Assembly: GCA_021018995.1 (NCBI GenBank)
Contig: CM037588.1
Location: forward strand, 84,789,765-84,853,764
Direction: 5' to 3'
From: Chloranthus sessilifolius
Lineage: Eukaryota; Streptophyta; Magnoliopsida; Chloranthales; Chloranthaceae
Length of the DNA: 64,000 nucleotides
In this document: in pieces, positions 21,355 through 33,570 of the stretch
Layout of the letters: each line of letters begins with the position of its first letter
How positions within the stretch are numbered: position 1 is the first letter of the stretch
Translations under genes and position numbers: made by a program
The notes under the pieces: model-generated
The model's input: the letters and a program-made list of their open reading frames with translations, nothing else
Told to the model about the DNA's origin: nothing
The model's database searches: none

Positions 21355-22366
21355 CAGTTCAGATCACTCTCCACGGAACAGCCTGAACTAGAAAGAAGAT
21401 TGCGAGAAGTAGAGCAAAATGATAGAATGCAAATGTACCAAACTTAATACCAATGCCAAGTCCAGTAAGAAAGCTGATGAAGGAATTTCACAGGTTAAAA
21501 AGTAGTCTTTGAATCCATGCTAACAGAACAAGAACACCAAGAGTTAGTTGAAAACCTTCGGCGAAAGGCTGCGAGAGACAACCATGCGCATTGGATTGCA
21601 GAAACAAAAAGGTAAGTCTAAGATGCCACTGCAGCCCTCCAAGCAGAAATTATACAGCTGTAAGACCAGAACAGAGCATTACATGAAGACCAACAAGCTT
21701 GGGAAGGTCTGAAAAAGGTGTATGAGGACACAATAGCTAATTTGATGGAACAATTTGGGGAATTTATTGAAGACTCAAACACAATTTAAAATGCGAGAGA
21801 AAAAGCTCACAAAGAATACCAGCAAACCCTCAACAATCAATTGAATGAAAAGACTCATGAGCTCACAGTCGAAAAAGGAAAACTGCTCAAGTTGCATGAC
21901 AATAAGAATTCCTTAGTCCTAAATTGCGCGGAACAGAAGGAGAAGATTGAGTCACTTACTAACAAATTTTGGACCACAGTAACAGGATTGCAAGCTGAAG
22001 CTGACAAACTAAGAGTTGAGAGACAAGAAAAGTTTGTTGTGATTTACAAATTAAAAGAAGACTTGAAAAAGAAGGAAATAGTTGACGAACAACTATGAGC
22101 TTTGAAGGAAGAATACAATGCACTAATAACAGGGAAGGAGAGTGTTGAAGCACATTACAAGGAAATTGGATAGAGAGTAATGAGGAGCCAGTACAAGACA
22201 AAGAGTCTAAAGGCTCCACAGCAGTGATGACTAACTCTAAGAATGAATTGCCTGGTAGTCCTTCCCCCCCGCTAGCTATAGAAACTGCCCCAACCGTCTC
22301 AATTATACCATACCCATCATCAAGAATAATTTCTATACATCATAGAACCCCACAAAAAAAACTTTG
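21355..22366 (+). pseudogene. B2 coiled-coil protein ORF, decayed
   Basis: A long plus-strand reading frame broken by about eight stops and a few frameshifts. It continues the ATG at 8198 across the solo LTR. Readable parts run STEQPELERRLREVEQ, MLTEQEHQELVENLRRKA, DQQAWEGLKKVYEDTIANLM, the open piece 21841-22098 (EKTHELTVEKGKLLKLHDN, EKIESLTNKFW, LQAEADKLRVERQ) and an acidic then Pro/Ser-rich tail ending at TGA 22366. The heptad-like pattern of L, I and V with E, K, Q and R predicts a long coiled coil. Original length was probably ~350 residues. I do not recognise the family. It is neither gag nor pol; its position 5' of a long non-coding stretch and the 3' LTR is that of an accessory ORF. 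Confidence 0.62.
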
Positions 22367-24190
22367 AGTATCCCCTATTTTTGTACAATGAGAAAATTAT
22401 CCTATTCAAGTTTGGGGAGGGGGTACTCTTGTGCATATTAGTTAGTTTACTTTCAAAACTTTTTATTTTAATTTTATAAATATTAGGAAAATCTAATCAT
22501 CATATGAGAGTTATGATAGAAAATTTATGAATCCATCAACTTTACGATCCAACATAGTAGAAGTTCAACAATCACAATAGAACAGTTACGATTCATGTCT
22601 AGCTCTCTTGAACACTATATCAGGTTAAATATTTGAAACTATACTTTGATTTAAACTGTAATATTTAGATTATAGTTTCAAAATTTTATTAAACCAGTGA
22701 TCTTCTGATCCATATTTGATCTTTTATTCTGAGAGAGACTGCTTTCTATTCAAACTCAAATTTTCCTTTGAACTTCTTAACTACATCATAACGAAATCTC
22801 ATATTGCTGAAAATTAGAATCAAATATTCTGTGAGTATGATAATTTGTTTTTCTAGAACTATTTATTGTGTACATCAAAACAATATGGCATTCATGCTAG
22901 TGAATCATAAAGATGATCTATGGCCATCTTTTGTTTAGTCATAGCCAAAAAGTCAAAATCTCAAAAAACATTTATCCTTTGAACCCATATTAAAGCCTAA
23001 ACCAAATTTCTTTGTACCAAGATTTTATAAACCTTTAACCATATGTACTGCCCAAAGGTTTCAACCTTTAACCCTTACAATTTTTGAGAGTTTAGAACAT
23101 AAAAGAAGGGAAGAAAAGGAAGTGAAAGGAGTATAAAAAAAAAAAACAAATAAGGGATATGTTGAAAAAGGGTAGAACTGAAGAAATTTTCTGAAAAGAA
23201 ATATAGAAAAGATGATCGTAACTACGATTCTGAAAAGATAGGGAAGCCAAGAGCTTCCATGTTGAAAATTCAAGAGCATATTTGAAGAAAAGACTCAACT
23301 GAGAAAATAGATTTACGCAAGAAAATAGAAAAAGAATAATAGGAAGAAGTTATCCAATTATGGATACTTACTGAATTGAAAAGAAAAAGAAAAGAAGAAG
23401 ATGACTGGTGAAAGAAGAACCGAATTCTCAGAAATCCTTGAAACCTTTCTACCTTTCTTTGGAACCTTTTAACCAATAACCCCATTACGCGCCAAATAAA
23501 GACCTTTTTGATTTGTGGTTTACAATAACATGAGCCTAGTAGAGATGTTTATAAAAAATACCATGGAAAAATAAAAAATATATAAATAGAATTGATTATC
23601 TTTCTATGAGATTTATCTTTCTAGTCAAATATCTGTTGAATCTATCATACATATCATATACTGAGAGAACCCAAAGATTTCTATATTTTTGAGAGTATGC
23701 CAATAAGTGAGAGTTTGAATGAAAATATTTTCTAAATCTGCAGTTTAGAAAAATCTATGAAGAATAAACTATTGACTGATGCACACACACTCCACGCTTA
23801 ATATGAATTAAAATTGTTGGAGTTCTGATCAAAGATACCGCTATGATGGAAAGTTCAGAAGGATGGAATTATAGTTATTGAAAAATCGTAACAACCATGT
23901 GAGGATTAAAACTAGTTAGTGTACAAAAGTATTCTATAATTTTAATCTTTTATTTCGTTTTGATTTAAAAAAAAAATTTTATCTAAAAATATTTGAAGTT
24001 TGTAGGTAACGTCAGTGAAAACCTTTAGGAAACTATAACTCCTCCACTAGGAATCACCTAGGGGTTTAAAGGCTTGTTGCATCTGCTAAATGCGATCGTG
24101 CTTCCTACAAAAGTAGTATTTAAATTTATAGTTTAGATTAATATTTCTTTCCTTGTTTGCTAGGGACTAGCAAAGCGTAAGTTTGGGGTG
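22367..24190 (+). other. Non-coding 3' interior of B2
   Basis: AT-rich, no supportable gene. It has a PPT-like run (AAGTTTGGGGAGGGGG at 22408-22423) just after the coiled-coil ORF, LARD-like non-coding blocks (CCAATAACCCC at 23472, GCCAAATAAAG at 23490) and, at 24010-24190, a block shared with E2. The terminal PPT GTAAGTTTGGGGTG (24177-24190) directly precedes the 3' LTR. Confidence 0.65.
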
Positions 24191-25610
24191 TGATCAGTCA
24201 CAGAATATACTATTTTATCACCCTTAACTTTATGATGCTAGACCCAGTTTGCTACTAATAAGATATTGATGTGCATATATTAAGAATAAATAGTAAAAGA
24301 GAACTAAAGTGTTAATCTTTGTCAAAAGAAATTCATAAAGCTGTAAGAAAGACGATCGAGCGTAAAAGAAAATTAGATGCATACAGAAACCCAGAAATTA
24401 TACTTTGCGACTGAACGAAATGAAAGAAAGAAATGAAAAATCATGAATTACGATTCTTCAAAAGCCGCTTCAGACCTGAGTGCGATACAAAAGAGAAAAC
24501 GATCGTTTGTAATGGCAAATCGTCCTGAGAGAAAGCTGTGCAGAAAAGAAAATTGGGATTATGATTTTACAGATAAAGACTCCTGATGCAGCTGGTCACG
24601 TGAAATCTACACCGCCATGCACATAATTAGAAGTCCTCTTGAATTAGAAGTCTGGCAGATCACGAATCTGAGAAGATTGATGAAGAGAGATTCCTGAAGG
24701 ACTCTGCTGCTGAAATTAAGGAGAAATCCCCATGCGCATTGACTATTCAAACCAAGGAAAAAGTAGGATTAGAAATAGAGTTATATTAGGAAACTATTAT
24801 TCTTAGTAGTTTCTTTTATTAAGATTATAATAATGTAAACCGACTCCTTATGATCTATAAACAAGAGAGCTCAGCATAGGAGAAGAATCATCGAAGGAAC
24901 TCTCAGCATCAATTGATGACTGAGGTTGGGATTTCTTCTGATCAACGTTAATTTAGTTTAGTTTAGATATCCAAGGTTTCTCGAGAGCAATTGACGACTG
25001 CAATTGGGAGCTGGAAGATTAGTATATATTGTCTAAGGTTTCTCGCGATCAATTGATGCCTGTGGATGAGAGCTGAGGATCAAAACAATTTTTATTGCTT
25101 TCTAGTTTAGATTTATTTTATGCACTTTTACTACTTTGTAAACATCTAAATATTTTTTATTTGAATTGACTACTTAGATTGAGAATTTGTAAATTAGGTT
25201 AACAGTTTTATTTTTCCATCTTCAATTTTCTTGAGTTTGATTGATGCCCAAATTTTAGGAAGATTGTTGATTAGATTAAATCAGTGTTAAAGAATTCTAG
25301 AGTTTGATTAACGCCCAAATTTTAGAAGACTGTAATACGGTGCAACGATATTTTAATTTTATAAATATCTGAGAACTGAAGGATTGTGATTGATGACCAT
25401 AATCTAGAAGGAGGATTTAGATTTATTTCCTGCAATTAGTTTAAACAAACCATTATTTAATTCATATTTCTCTCGTAGTTTAGGATTTTAAAAGACAAGC
25501 ATAAGTTTTTAGGAGCCACAAAATATAAAGATAATCACTTCTTTGTGGGAACGATCCTATATTAGTGCTGCAATCTCCTGTAGCTAAAATTAGTCTATGG
25601 TCTATCTAGG
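24191..25610 (+). repeat. 3' LTR of LARD-like element B2
   Basis: Starts TGATCAGTCACAG right after the PPT. It aligns inverted to solo LTR B1 and to the C LTR. Repeated AATTGATG/GACTG motifs occur at 24900-25060. The end is uncertain: similarity to B1 fades after ~25590, so ~25610 is an estimate. Orientation opposite to B1. Confidence 0.72.
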
Positions 25611-25849
25611 CTAACTTCCTAATCCTGTTCTATATTCAGTTGATTTTATCTTTTTTTCCTACTCTGAATCTAACTGGTTGTAGGTCTCCTAATACTACTC
25701 TAACTTTAACTAATTTAGTTTCCTACAACTACTATGATTAAACAAAGGGGGTTGTGGCCCGCTATGCTAAGGAGGCTCGGCCTTCTTCTCAGTTATCCTC
25801 CGTAAGCTCCCTTGGGCAAATCGGTTGGCTAAGGGTTATTTTATAAATA
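25611..25849. other. Unassigned interval
   Basis: No open frame, repeat or element boundary that I can support. It contains a GC-richer stretch at 25748-25840 unlike its AT-rich surroundings. It may be the remainder of the B2 LTR or of element C. Confidence 0.4.
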
Positions 25850-27081
25850 ATGGAGATTATGGACTGTATTTAGATTAAGAATTAAGAATTATGGATCAAG
25901 AGCTTGAGGGTTATGAATTGAGAATTAAAACCTAAAAACTAAGGATTGAGAACTAAAATCTAAGTATTAAAAGCTAAGAACTAAGAACTAGAGATTAAGA
26001 ATTAAGAACTAGAGCTAAAAATTAAGAACTAGAACAAAGTATTAAGATCTAGAACCTAAGAATTAAGAACTAAAACTAAAAATTAAGAACTAGGAATTAA
26101 GAACTAAGAACTATAACAAAGAACTAGAAACTAGAGAGATTACCTAAAACTGAGTGCTTCTTCGTCCTTGATTCTCCTTCTAGCGCAGCAAAGAAGGAAC
26201 TTGAACTTCCTCAGAGAGGCCTAAGCTCGAGAGAGGAAGGGTTGCTATTGAAACAGTGTGTTTGGGCGTGGGGTAGGGGTTATTTATAAGGTATCGAGCT
26301 AATTCCACGTGTGTAGACACGTGCGCAATTGGCCAATTATGTGGATGGAGCACTGCATGAGATTGAATTTCGTGCGGGTTTCTATGCGTGCAATTGTGTT
26401 TGAGTCGATCACGGACTCGAGAATGACCGGTTGATTGGCTCAGCCAGGGAGTCCTAGTTCCGTTATGTCTGGAACTCATTCCGTGCATGGAATCATTCGT
26501 GAAATTCGATTACGCGCAAGGGAGTTTGTGCGTGATTGAGGAGTTCGGGCGATCTGGGGAGTTAGAGTTCTAGTTCATATCTGGACCAATTTTGTGCGTG
26601 TAGGGATGCATGCAATCAAATTTCGTGTATCAAGATATGCACGAAATACGAAACTTTAGGCAGTGCACGAAAGTACATGCCAATTCTCAGTTGGACTAAT
26701 TGCACGCAAATAGTGTTGCCGGTAATTGAATTAAGCACATAATGCCATGCGCACAATTCGAGTCCTAAGGTGGTTTGCGAGAAGAGCGACCCTGGTGCAA
26801 GTGAGTCCAATTGTGTACATATATCCATGCATGCAAATGAATTATTGCCTCTGTAAGGGCACAGAATTCGAGATCTTCCTTGGTCATGTCAGTTCCAAGC
26901 CACAGAGCTATTGTTTCAGCCTGGGTGTCAACCATATACTATTTTTTCAGTATATAGTTCCACATTTTAGGATTTTAAAGCTTTCAAAAAGGGTTAGTCA
27001 CTTTTCGAGAGTCGTGAGCAAGGTTTAAGGTTGACTGAACGGGTCTGTATTCCCCAGGAGGGTGAAATTGCGGTGTCTACA
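25850..27081 (-). repeat. LTR of Tat-like family D (D1)
   Basis: The minus strand starts TGTAGACACCGC at 27081, as D2 does at 46635 (TGTAGACACCCCC). It contains one unit of the family's ~83-bp repeat (26893-26970) and a block matching D3 (GTCGATCACGGACTC at 26404, compare GTCGATCACCGACTC at 62472). The left part (25880-26140) is an expanded A-rich array of AAGAATTAAGAACTA units. It interrupts the gag of element C at 27082. Left boundary approximate. Confidence 0.65.
25880..26140. repeat. A-rich minisatellite (AAGAACTAAGAATT-like units)
   Basis: Irregular tandem repetition of ~12-16-bp units such as AAGAACTAGAG, AAGAATTAAGAACT and AACTAAGGATTG. D3 has a short version at 62170-62220, so the array expanded in D1. 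Confidence 0.85.
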
Positions 27082-27620
27082 TCAATGTATGGAATATTCC
27101 TCCACAACTAACATCAATCACGTGTCGGGTTTGGTCATTAAGGCCTTCATAGAAATCAAGCACTATTTGTCAGCGCGGGACCTCATGAAAAGGGCACTTG
27201 TTCAGAAGCTCGTTAAGACGCTTCCAGCTCTCCTGAAAAGATTCATCTGGAAATTGATAAAACATTGTGATAATCCTTCGGATTTGATTCGTTTTGTTGA
27301 TTGGGAAGGACCTAGTAAGAAATTTTGTTTGTAACTCTTCCCAACTAGCTATCGAACTGCTGGGAAAGAGTTCAGCCACTATTTTGTCCTGTCTCTAAGA
27401 GAAAATGGAAAGAGCCTCAAACGAGCGGCCTCTTCTATCAGGTTTTAATTTTAATGATTGTGTAGATTTCTAGAAAACTCATTAAGTGCATGGACGGATC
27501 CTCTTCACCAAACCCATAAAAGATAGGAAGTAATTGAAGTACGTTGGGTTTGATTTCGAAGGTTCCATCGCCGGCTACTGAGGGTAGTTGCATACATGAG
27601 GGAGGTGTAAGAGGTGTCAA
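27082..27620 (-). pseudogene. Element C gag fragment (Athila-like)
   Basis: The N-terminal piece (27620-27438) carries FEIKPNVLQLLPIFYGFGEEDP and HLMSFLEIYT, the standard opening of Athila/Tat gag. The second piece (27379-27170) carries SWEELQTKFLTRSFP, RRIITMFYQFPDESFQESWKRL and NELLNKCPFH. Past a stop, FYEGLND and a VIDVSCGG-like signature are readable to 27082, where the D1 LTR cuts in. Structural protein of the particle; broken and truncated. Confidence 0.85.
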
Positions 27621-27940
27621 TGCATAATACTACCCCAATGTTTTAGCCACCATTTGGACTTTTCCTGCCATATCAAATTAAAGTAGAAACACGGCAAGGT
27701 GGCTAGAAAGATTATTAGATATATCAATTTTTGTTTATATTTTATCTAATTTTTATTTTTGAAAGCAGGAAGAGAAAACAAATCTGAGCCTCTATCTTCT
27801 ATTGTCAGAAGAAGTGTTGAAACCTTTGATTCACTGCTTCGAATAATCCTCCAAAAGATTAAGAAATGATCAAAGAAAATAAAAATATAAAGAAAAGTAA
27901 AAAGAGAGACAAATAATGGCTTTCAGAAAATTTTCCACTT
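27621..27940 (-). other. Leader of element C
   Basis: Non-coding stretch between the PBS and the gag fragment on the minus strand. Nothing else seen. Confidence 0.55.
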
Positions 27941-27961
27941 TCCCCAACAGCAGTGGCGCTA
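27941..27961 (-). other. Primer-binding site of element C
   Basis: Minus strand TAGCGCCACTGCTGTTGGGG, a diverged tRNA-Asp-type site placed eight bases after the LTR end (27969), as in E1 and E2. Confidence 0.7.
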
Positions 27962-27968
27962 AAAACTT

Positions 27969-28617
27969 TGACAGCTCTATAAATTATGTTGTCTTAACCT
28001 ATTGAAAGCGCACAATGGAAATCATAGCACTAGCGATAGGATCGTTCCCACGAGGAAAGTTTGAAAATTTCTGAAGGCTTTTATCAATCTTTAAAGGTTG
28101 AGAAAAATAAATAAAGAACGGTTATTAAACTAATTGCAGAAAAATAAGTCTAAATCCTTCTACTTCAGGATTCTAGTTGCCAATCACAATCATTCAGTTC
28201 TCGGATGTTTACAAAATTAAAATACCGTTACACTATATCTAAGTTTCTCAAAATTTGGTCGTCAATCAAAAACTACAATTCCTCAACATAAATTTATACT
28301 AATCAGCAATCTTCCAAATATTTTGGCGTCAATCAAACACTAGAAATTTAAAGATGGAAAATAAAAACTATTACACTAATCTGCAAATTCTAAATCTTAG
28401 TCGTCAATTAAAATCAAGAATTTCTAGATGTTTACAAAGCAGTAAAATAAAGCAATAAATCTAAACTAGAAAGTAAATAAAAAGATCTTTCATCTCTTAG
28501 TCGTAGGTGTCAATTGCTCCTGAAAAACTGCGGATACTCTACTCTAATCTTCCAATCTCTGATCACAGTCATCAATTGCTCTCGAAAAACCTTGGATATC
28601 TAAACTACTCTAAACTA
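27969..28617 (-). repeat. Partial 5' LTR of element C
   Basis: Minus-strand LTR end GAGCTGTCA at 27969. Same family as B1 and B2 (AACCTATTG..GCACACAATGG block, GTCAATTGCTC repeats). Only ~650 bp remain: the outer part is lost at 28617, where the E2 LTR begins mid-sequence. Confidence 0.75.
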
Positions 28618-30700
28618 GAGGAGTGAACTGATCATTTCCCCAACCATTGGACCAGATCAGGCCATGAATACTATTGCAGCACTATATAATGCCAGTGCTA
28701 CAAGCTCTCTAGATCTGCACACAAAACTAGCTGACATCCATAGGTATTCCAACCCATAAAATTCTAAGTGTTTTGCCAAGGCCAACGGCTCACTGTGCCA
28801 ACAAAAAGGACCATGTAACAGGTTGAATAAGGCTCTAGATTAAGCTGGTCATTGCTACAAAAGGCCTACAATGGCTCAGCCTCAAGCTGTAATTACTACA
28901 GAAAAATCATATCTAACATCTGATATCGGTTAGGTAAAATAGAGGGGAGCCAGTTCCTGTACAAACCTCTTCACAAGGCTCTAGAAGCTCATGTCCAGGG
29001 GAGAAGGATCCTTCTCAAACATGTGAGTGGACTCCACCTTAGGGCTATACTCTATCCACTCAAATGGTCATAGGGTATCCCATTGGTCTGTCCATACCAC
29101 AGAGATCTGAGAAAGAACATATAAACTGCTACAACCACCATGGTCCACAGGCCTCCGAGCTCCCCAAATCTCACTACAGATCCAACAATGCTTTCTATGG
29201 GGCTATCAAACCAAGGGAAATCAGATGATAAATAATAGATCAACTAGAAACTGAATGGGCTCGCCCCAAGTATATGGATCCTATAGACATTTAAGGAAAC
29301 CATAAGATCTTTAGATTCAATTAGTCATTAAAACATCAATCCATTAATAAAAGTAAAACTTACAATGAACTGACTCCAAGCTGCAGTCTGTACACAATTC
29401 CTCATCAAAAAATCCCAATGTATACAAAACTTATTACAAAACTGAAATAAAACTAAACCTAGCTGCTTATAAAAGGATTAGCCAATAAATGTTGGGCAAA
29501 GAGAGAAGAAAAATGAGAAAAAGAGATGATCAAATCCTAACCCTAGCCCTAGAATGCTGGAGCTCTCAGCCGACAGAGGATGAAGGAAGGATTGATGATT
29601 AAAACTAAACTCTAAGTATAGCTTATATACTCTGTTCATAAGGCCTTGGCTCTAAAGAGATTAACCCTAATTTTTCTAGCAGATGTGGCACTGTTATGAC
29701 CCTTAAATGCCTTGAGATGTGCGCCTTAAGATCCATGCCTCAAGAAGTGTGCCCTAGCCTTGGGAAATTTCCAAAAGGTCCATGTGTTAAAATTGATAAG
29801 TGGGGAGCCCATGCTACGCGGGGCTAGCATATACATTAATTCATTCGCACAGTTGCAAAGCCTTCATGGAGTAGCCTTTGGCTGGTGGGAAATGCTCACT
29901 CACACAATAAATCTTCAATTAATCGCGCAATTTCTTTGCACTGTAATGCTGTCGCAGAGATGATCTGGCGCGCCTAGATTTCTCGTGCAGTAAAGCTTCA
30001 GAAGCTTTCTCTCGCTGAGTACTCGCGCAGGTATGCTCCTGTGCTTGTGTAGTAACTGGTAAGGCTTCAGAGTGCACGAGGTCTGTGTGAGGAGAATTTT
30101 GGGAGTCTCTCTCTTCCAAGGCTACGCAAGAACTCTATGAGGTAACATTTTGTTTAGTATATATATGGACTCGCTATGTTCTGCGCACGGCTGCTTTAAG
30201 GCTTGATCTCAGCGAGAACTTCGCAATCACAAATTCTAAGGATTTTAAACTGTGAGATCTTCACGATGTCGTTACAGCTCTCCTCTTGACTGCGCACCCC
30301 ATCTACGCGAGGTCATCTTCCACTACATCCTTAGCTTCCTGAGGAAGCTCCTCAACTCTGCAAGATCTATCTTTTGATACTCTGATGCATTGCACTTGCT
30401 GCTATTGTAGTTTCCTCCATTCTCAGCTAACTTCATCCATCTGCTAGACTTTGATCAATGATGACCAGCAAGTGAGTCACCATGGTGAGCACTACCAAGG
30501 TGTTCCATTAGGCTTTGGCTCAGTTGTCATCTTTGCATGTATTTTCTCTCTTCTTTGAACTAAAAAGTAGGGATTTTGTATTAAGCTGCACAGATCATTG
30601 CTAACTATAAAACACACTTAACACATGATTATTAGTGAACTTCAAGGCCATGCAAAGGCTAGGTTAAGAGGTGAAAAGTGATACTTTTTAGTGAATAACA
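28618..30700 (-). repeat. E2 3' LTR (outer end truncated)
   Basis: Starts TGTTATTCACTAAAAAG at 30700 on the minus strand and matches 32472-33570/45044-46010. The match begins at GAGGAGTGAACTGATC (28617 versus 32472), so the distal ~590 bp are gone. CG-rich motifs (CTCGCGCAG, CGCGAGG) lie at 29810-30310. The frame at 29052-29243 is duplicated in the other LTR (32843-33052) with changes and has no domain. Confidence 0.85.
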
Positions 30701-31858
30701 CACCCCCAAACCTAATCTTTGCTCGTCCCTGAGCAAAGGAAAATTTAAAACAACTATTCTAAGAATTTAAATGCCACTTTCATAGAGAGCACGAATACAT
30801 TTAGCATATGTACCAAGCCTTTTAAACCCCTAGGTGATCCCTAGTGGAGGAGTGAAGTCTCCTGAGGGTTTTCAGTGAAGAAACCCATAAACCTCTCAAT
30901 CAAATAGTTAACAGAAGTACAAAATTATCAAGTCAGCTGTCAAGAAACGGAGCATCACTTCACCTTTGATTCAACAAAAATATGAGGAATTTGAACATAT
31001 AATATACACAGACATTTAATCATCACAGCTTCTATATAGATGCACATCATTTCCAATTAGCTCACAGCAGGGGAAAACATCACATGTAGGTCAGTACTGA
31101 GCTCATCATTAATTCAAAAATTAGGTTATAGGCCATGCCCAATACATTCAACATCAGACCCAATGCTCACCAGTGCATACTCTAACAAGGCCCTTTGAGG
31201 GTTTCCATTTTCTCTCAAGCTCAAGAGCAGTTATAAGCCCCAAATGGGTCAGTAAGCATGAGCATAGGCAAAGCATGTAAGTTTTGGCATCATTGGCTAA
31301 TCCTCACTATAGATTGGACAACTCTGTCTCTATATGACAGCTCATTCAACTTTGGATCACAGAGTCTTTTGACTGGGTTATAATGTGGCTTATGGGATAG
31401 GTTATAAAGAATGGAAGGTTGAAAAGGGATTCAAAATTGAGAAATCAGTAAGTGAAGGAGGTATGTCAAGGTCTAAAGATCCTTTCAACCTCTAGATTTG
31501 AAAGTTCTAACTCAGGGTTTAAGGACCTTCGACCATGCATATACTCACACCCACAGTAAGTACAGAAAATGCTCACAAGCACACACAAAAAATCTCCAAC
31601 AAAAATTAACAACCATATAGATTTACACTAAATAAATAATAGGAAATTAAACATAAATGGACTGAGATTTAGGGTAAAGGAAGTGCAAAGAGAGCTAGCT
31701 TCACTCTAATTGCAGCTCTAGCTTTTCCCTTCTTCTACTGTCCATTTCTGTAAAATTCCACAAAGAATCAGTAGTACGTTATTCTAGATTAGGTATAGCT
31801 ACAAAAAATTTAGAAATCTAAATTATAGTACAACTCAGGTCTACTAAAAAGATTAATA
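30701..31858 (-). other. E2 interior, non-coding
   Basis: The minus-strand PPT (GGTTTGGGGGTG) sits directly before the 3' LTR. It is preceded by a ~190-nt block (30701-30890) that also precedes the B2 PPT. The remainder is AT-rich without open frames. Confidence 0.75.
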
Positions 31859-31875
31859 TCCCCAGCAGGGCACCA
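31859..31875 (-). other. Primer-binding site of E2
   Basis: Minus strand TGGTGCCCTGCTGGGGA, tRNA-Asp-like but diverged, following LTR end ACACAACA and the spacer AGTTTT, the same spacing as in E1. Confidence 0.75.
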
Positions 31876-31881
31876 AAAACT

Positions 31882-33570
31882 TGTTGTGTGATTCCTCTAG
31901 TGTGTTGATTATTGTGTGGTGAAAATAAATTAAAATCAAAGTAAAATAAAAGAATGGATTCAGCACAACTAAAATAATCCTAGACCTGTAAGATACAGGG
32001 CCTATTATAATAAGTTTTGATAAGAGTTTGTCCCACAGAAATTTATCTAGAACCCAAAATGGGCTATAATAGTAGACCTCCAGATTTTGCTACAGATATG
32101 ACAATCCTAAAGAAAGGGAGACTACACTAAATTAACCCTAACAAAAGAAAAATAAAATATAGCCCTATCCTGAAGAAAGGATTAATGAGAAGATGGTGAT
32201 GGTGTGTGCTAAAATAAAATATAAAAAATGGTGACAAGTAAGTAGGTTAAGTTTAGAGTTAAAATAGTAATGTACCTCAGATTTAGTCTGTCTCTACAGT
32301 GTTTCTTCCTAAGATGCTATCAAAAGCCTCAGCAAGGTAGAAGTATCTAACTTAACCCATGTCATTTGGGGTGCTCTTAAGGCTATAGGTTGTCTAATCA
32401 AATGGCCACAGCCTATCCTATAGAGTCTGTCAAATCCCATTGATCAAACCAAAAATTGCTAATCTAATCCAGAGGAGTGAACTGATCATTTCCCCAACTA
32501 TTGGACCAGATTAGGCCATGAATACTATTACAACACTATGTAATGCCAGTGCTACAAGCTCCCCATATCTACACACAGATCTAGCTGACATCCATAGGTA
32601 TTCCAACCCGTAAAATCCTAAGTGCTTTGCCAAGGCCAACAACTCACTATGCCCAAAAAAAGGACAATATAACAGGTTAAATAAGGCTTTAGATTCAGCT
32701 GGTCATTGCTACAAAAGGCCTGTAATGACTCAGCCTCAAGCTGCAATTACTACAGAAAAATCAAATCTAATATCTGATATCGGTTAGGTAAAATAGAGAG
32801 GAGCTAGTTCCTACACAAACCTTCTCACAAGGCTCTAAAAGCTCATGTGCAAGGGAGAAGGATCCTTCTCAAATATGTGACTGCACACCACCTTAGGGCT
32901 ATACTCTGTCCACTCAAATAGTCATAGGGTATCCCATTGGTCTGTCCATACCACAGAGATCTGAGAAAGAACATATAAACTATTACAATCACCATAGTCC
33001 ACAGGCCTCTGAGATTCCTAGATCTCACTACAGATTCAGTATTGCTTTCCATGGGACTATCAACTAAGGAAAATTAGATGGTAGATAATAGATCTACTGA
33101 AAAATGAATGGGCTCGTGCTAAATACATGGATCCTATAGACATCTAAGGAAATCATAAGATCTTTAGATTCAATTAGTCATTAAAATAGCAATCCATTAA
33201 TAAAAGTAAAACTTACAATGAGCTGCCTCCAGGCTGCTGCCTATTTCAATTGGTCATAAAAAATCCTAATGTATACAAAACCTATTACAAAACTGAAATA
33301 AAACTAAACCTAGTTGCTTATAAGAGGATTAGCCATCAAATATTGGGCTAAGAGAGAAGAAAAATGAGAAAAAGAAATGATCAAACCCTAACCCTAACCT
33401 TAGCTTGCTGGAGCTCTCAGCCGACAAAGGATGAAGGAAGGATTGATGATTAAAACTAAACTCTAAGTATAGCTTATATACTCTGTCCATAAGTCCTTGG
33501 CTCTGAAGAGATTAACCCTAATTTTTCTAGCAAGCGTGGCATTGTTACGACCCTTGAATGCCTTGAGATC
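31882..33570 (-). repeat. E2 5' LTR, inner part
   Basis: Inner portion of the LTR, from its 3' end next to the PBS up to the T2 insertion point. It continues at 45044. Together the pieces give ~2.66 kb. Confidence 0.85.
33566..33570. repeat. Target-site duplication of T2 (left, AGATC)
   Basis: AGATC before TGTCACAACCC, repeated at 45039-45043. Matches the uninterrupted sequence GAGATG/AGATCC context in the other E2 LTR near 29715-29735. Confidence 0.93.

Larger units (their letters stand above)
7449..25610 (+). mobile_element. LARD-like non-autonomous element B2 with nested insertions
   Basis: Pieces 7449-8242 and 21355-~25610 form one plus-strand element: leader, decayed coiled-coil ORF, ~1.8 kb of AT-rich non-coding DNA, PPT and 3' LTR. 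No gag, protease, RT or integrase is seen, as expected of a large retrotransposon derivative that depends on other elements. The 5' LTR is missing, probably beyond E1. The solo LTR B1 with T1 inside accounts for 8243-21354. Confidence 0.65.
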
